From assembly GCA_023376005.1 (NCBI GenBank), contig CM042142.1, positions 44,922,501 to 44,986,500 on the forward strand: a stretch of 64,000 nucleotides of DNA, written 5' to 3'. Of this stretch, positions 63,400 through 64,000 are shown piece after piece (within the stretch, counting starts at the first letter, position 1; each line of letters starts with the position of its first letter). The notes under the pieces were generated by a model, which made no database searches, had not been told where the DNA came from, and saw nothing but the letters and a program-made list of their open reading frames with translations. The stretch is from Doryteuthis pealeii. Taxonomy: Eukaryota; Mollusca; Cephalopoda; Myopsida; Loliginidae. Made by a program: the position numbers and the translations under genes.

Positions 63400-64000
63400 T
63401 AGACCCAAAATGGGCCTAAAATGCGTTTTTGACAAAATGACTTTAGAAAATAATTTACCAAAAATCAGGGAATTATCGGATTTTAACTAATTTTTCAGTG
63501 TTTATCTATCAATGAATGATCTTTATAATACATTACTTATTTTATTTCAAAATTTTCTAATTTTTTTCAGGTCACTTAATTTTGGCCCCCACCCCTTATG
63601 TTAGGGGCGTAACATTTTTTCGAGTTGGTCTTATAGTTTACTAATTACAGTAGAAATAAAGAGATAAAAGACCGAAATTATGAATAGAAAACAAAATTTA
63701 CAGTGGCTTTTCTATGAGAAAATAAGTACTGAAAATCGAAAAATTAAATGTAAGAAAATAATAAATAACTAATTTTTTGGAGATTTATTTTTTACTCATT
63801 TCGATAATTATTTAATTGGCTATTATCTTATAAAAGAAAAAATTATACATCGATATTTTTCTGCTTAAAAAGGGGAGTACATTTTCAATAGAGTTTTTTT
63901 TCAAAACGTATACTTTGAAGTACTAAAATAAGGTTAGCAGTAAGTAGATATTTATTTCTAGAATCTAAAAGTATAACATTTTAAACTTAACATGTCGGCT
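63400..64000. mobile_element. Foldback element F, copy 2 (runs off the window end)
   Basis: Colinear with 18613-19210: gcctaaaatgcgtttttgac, then ttaccaaaaatcagggaatt, gaatgatctttataat and later aggggagtacattttcaat. Small indels distinguish the copies. The right arm would lie beyond the window. Confidence 0.75.

Overview
The window looks like intergenic DNA from a metazoan, and I found no host protein-coding gene in it. My best guess is a mollusc, probably a cephalopod (octopus or squid). That guess rests on the mix of tRNA-derived SINEs, an RNase H/zinc-knuckle LINE, a LINE with a (GAT)n tail, Penelope-like remnants and very abundant (TA)n arrays. It is recollection of repeat style, not a database match. 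Nearly all long open frames are shadows of microsatellites. The coding traces I can defend belong to retroelements: a LINE with an RNase H domain and a C-terminal Cys/His knuckle (36 kb on the minus strand, 5.8 kb and 42.7 kb on the plus strand), a second LINE with a (GAT)n tail (20.5, 25.1, 55.5 and 59.8 kb), and a Penelope-like reverse transcriptase (31.6-32.7 kb, minus).

Family names used here are local labels. SINE-A is a tRNA-headed SINE of about 285 bp ending in a conserved block that runs into (TA)n. SINE-B is a tRNA-headed SINE of about 235 bp. SINE-D is a tRNA-headed SINE of about 245 bp whose 3' end matches the LINE tail. E is a non-coding retroelement of up to 596 bp with 11-20 bp target-site duplications (TSDs) and the same LINE-type tail. 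MITE-T and MITE-T2 are palindromic DNA elements with 8-bp TSDs that carry telomere-like TTAGGG/CCCTAA repeats inside. H is a non-autonomous Helitron (A|TC...CTAG|T, 3' hairpin) with four copies.

Layout. 0-4.2 kb: hAT-like ends, Helitron, long palindromes among (TA)n arrays, a 368-bp tandem repeat, compound microsatellites. 4.2-9.7 kb: SINE-A, SINE-B, E, a LINE end, a head-to-head SINE-A pair. 9.8-13 kb: pyrimidine/purine arrays and a C-depleted satellite. 13.6-18.2 kb: SINEs, MITE-T, MITE-T2, full-length E. 18.6-26.5 kb: foldback element, MITE-T2 pair, LINE end, MITE-T nested in a piggyBac-like MITE. 26.9-33 kb: LTR-like segments, Helitrons, an inverted pair of E elements, Penelope RT split by a Helitron. 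33.4-37.5 kb: GC-rich repeat, 545-bp foldback, LINE, solo LTR inside E. 38-41 kb: microsatellite minisatellite, then a satellite related to SINE-D. 41-50 kb: nested LINE/SINE/E copies, an inverted repeat with a heat-shock-element-like promoter motif, palindromes, SINE-D pair. 50-64 kb: SINE-B, E with a 20-bp TSD, Helitron with a nested insertion, E nested in SINE-D, MITE-T, foldbacks, the longest (TA)n arrays, and a foldback copy running off the end.

The main biological signals are how these elements relate to each other. Shared 3' tails suggest one LINE machinery serves SINE-D and E. Telomere-type repeats are being spread by cut-and-paste-type MITEs. SINE-A and palindromic elements are repeatedly associated with (TA)n arrays. 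All coordinates and alignments were read by eye, so boundaries without a stated TSD are approximate.
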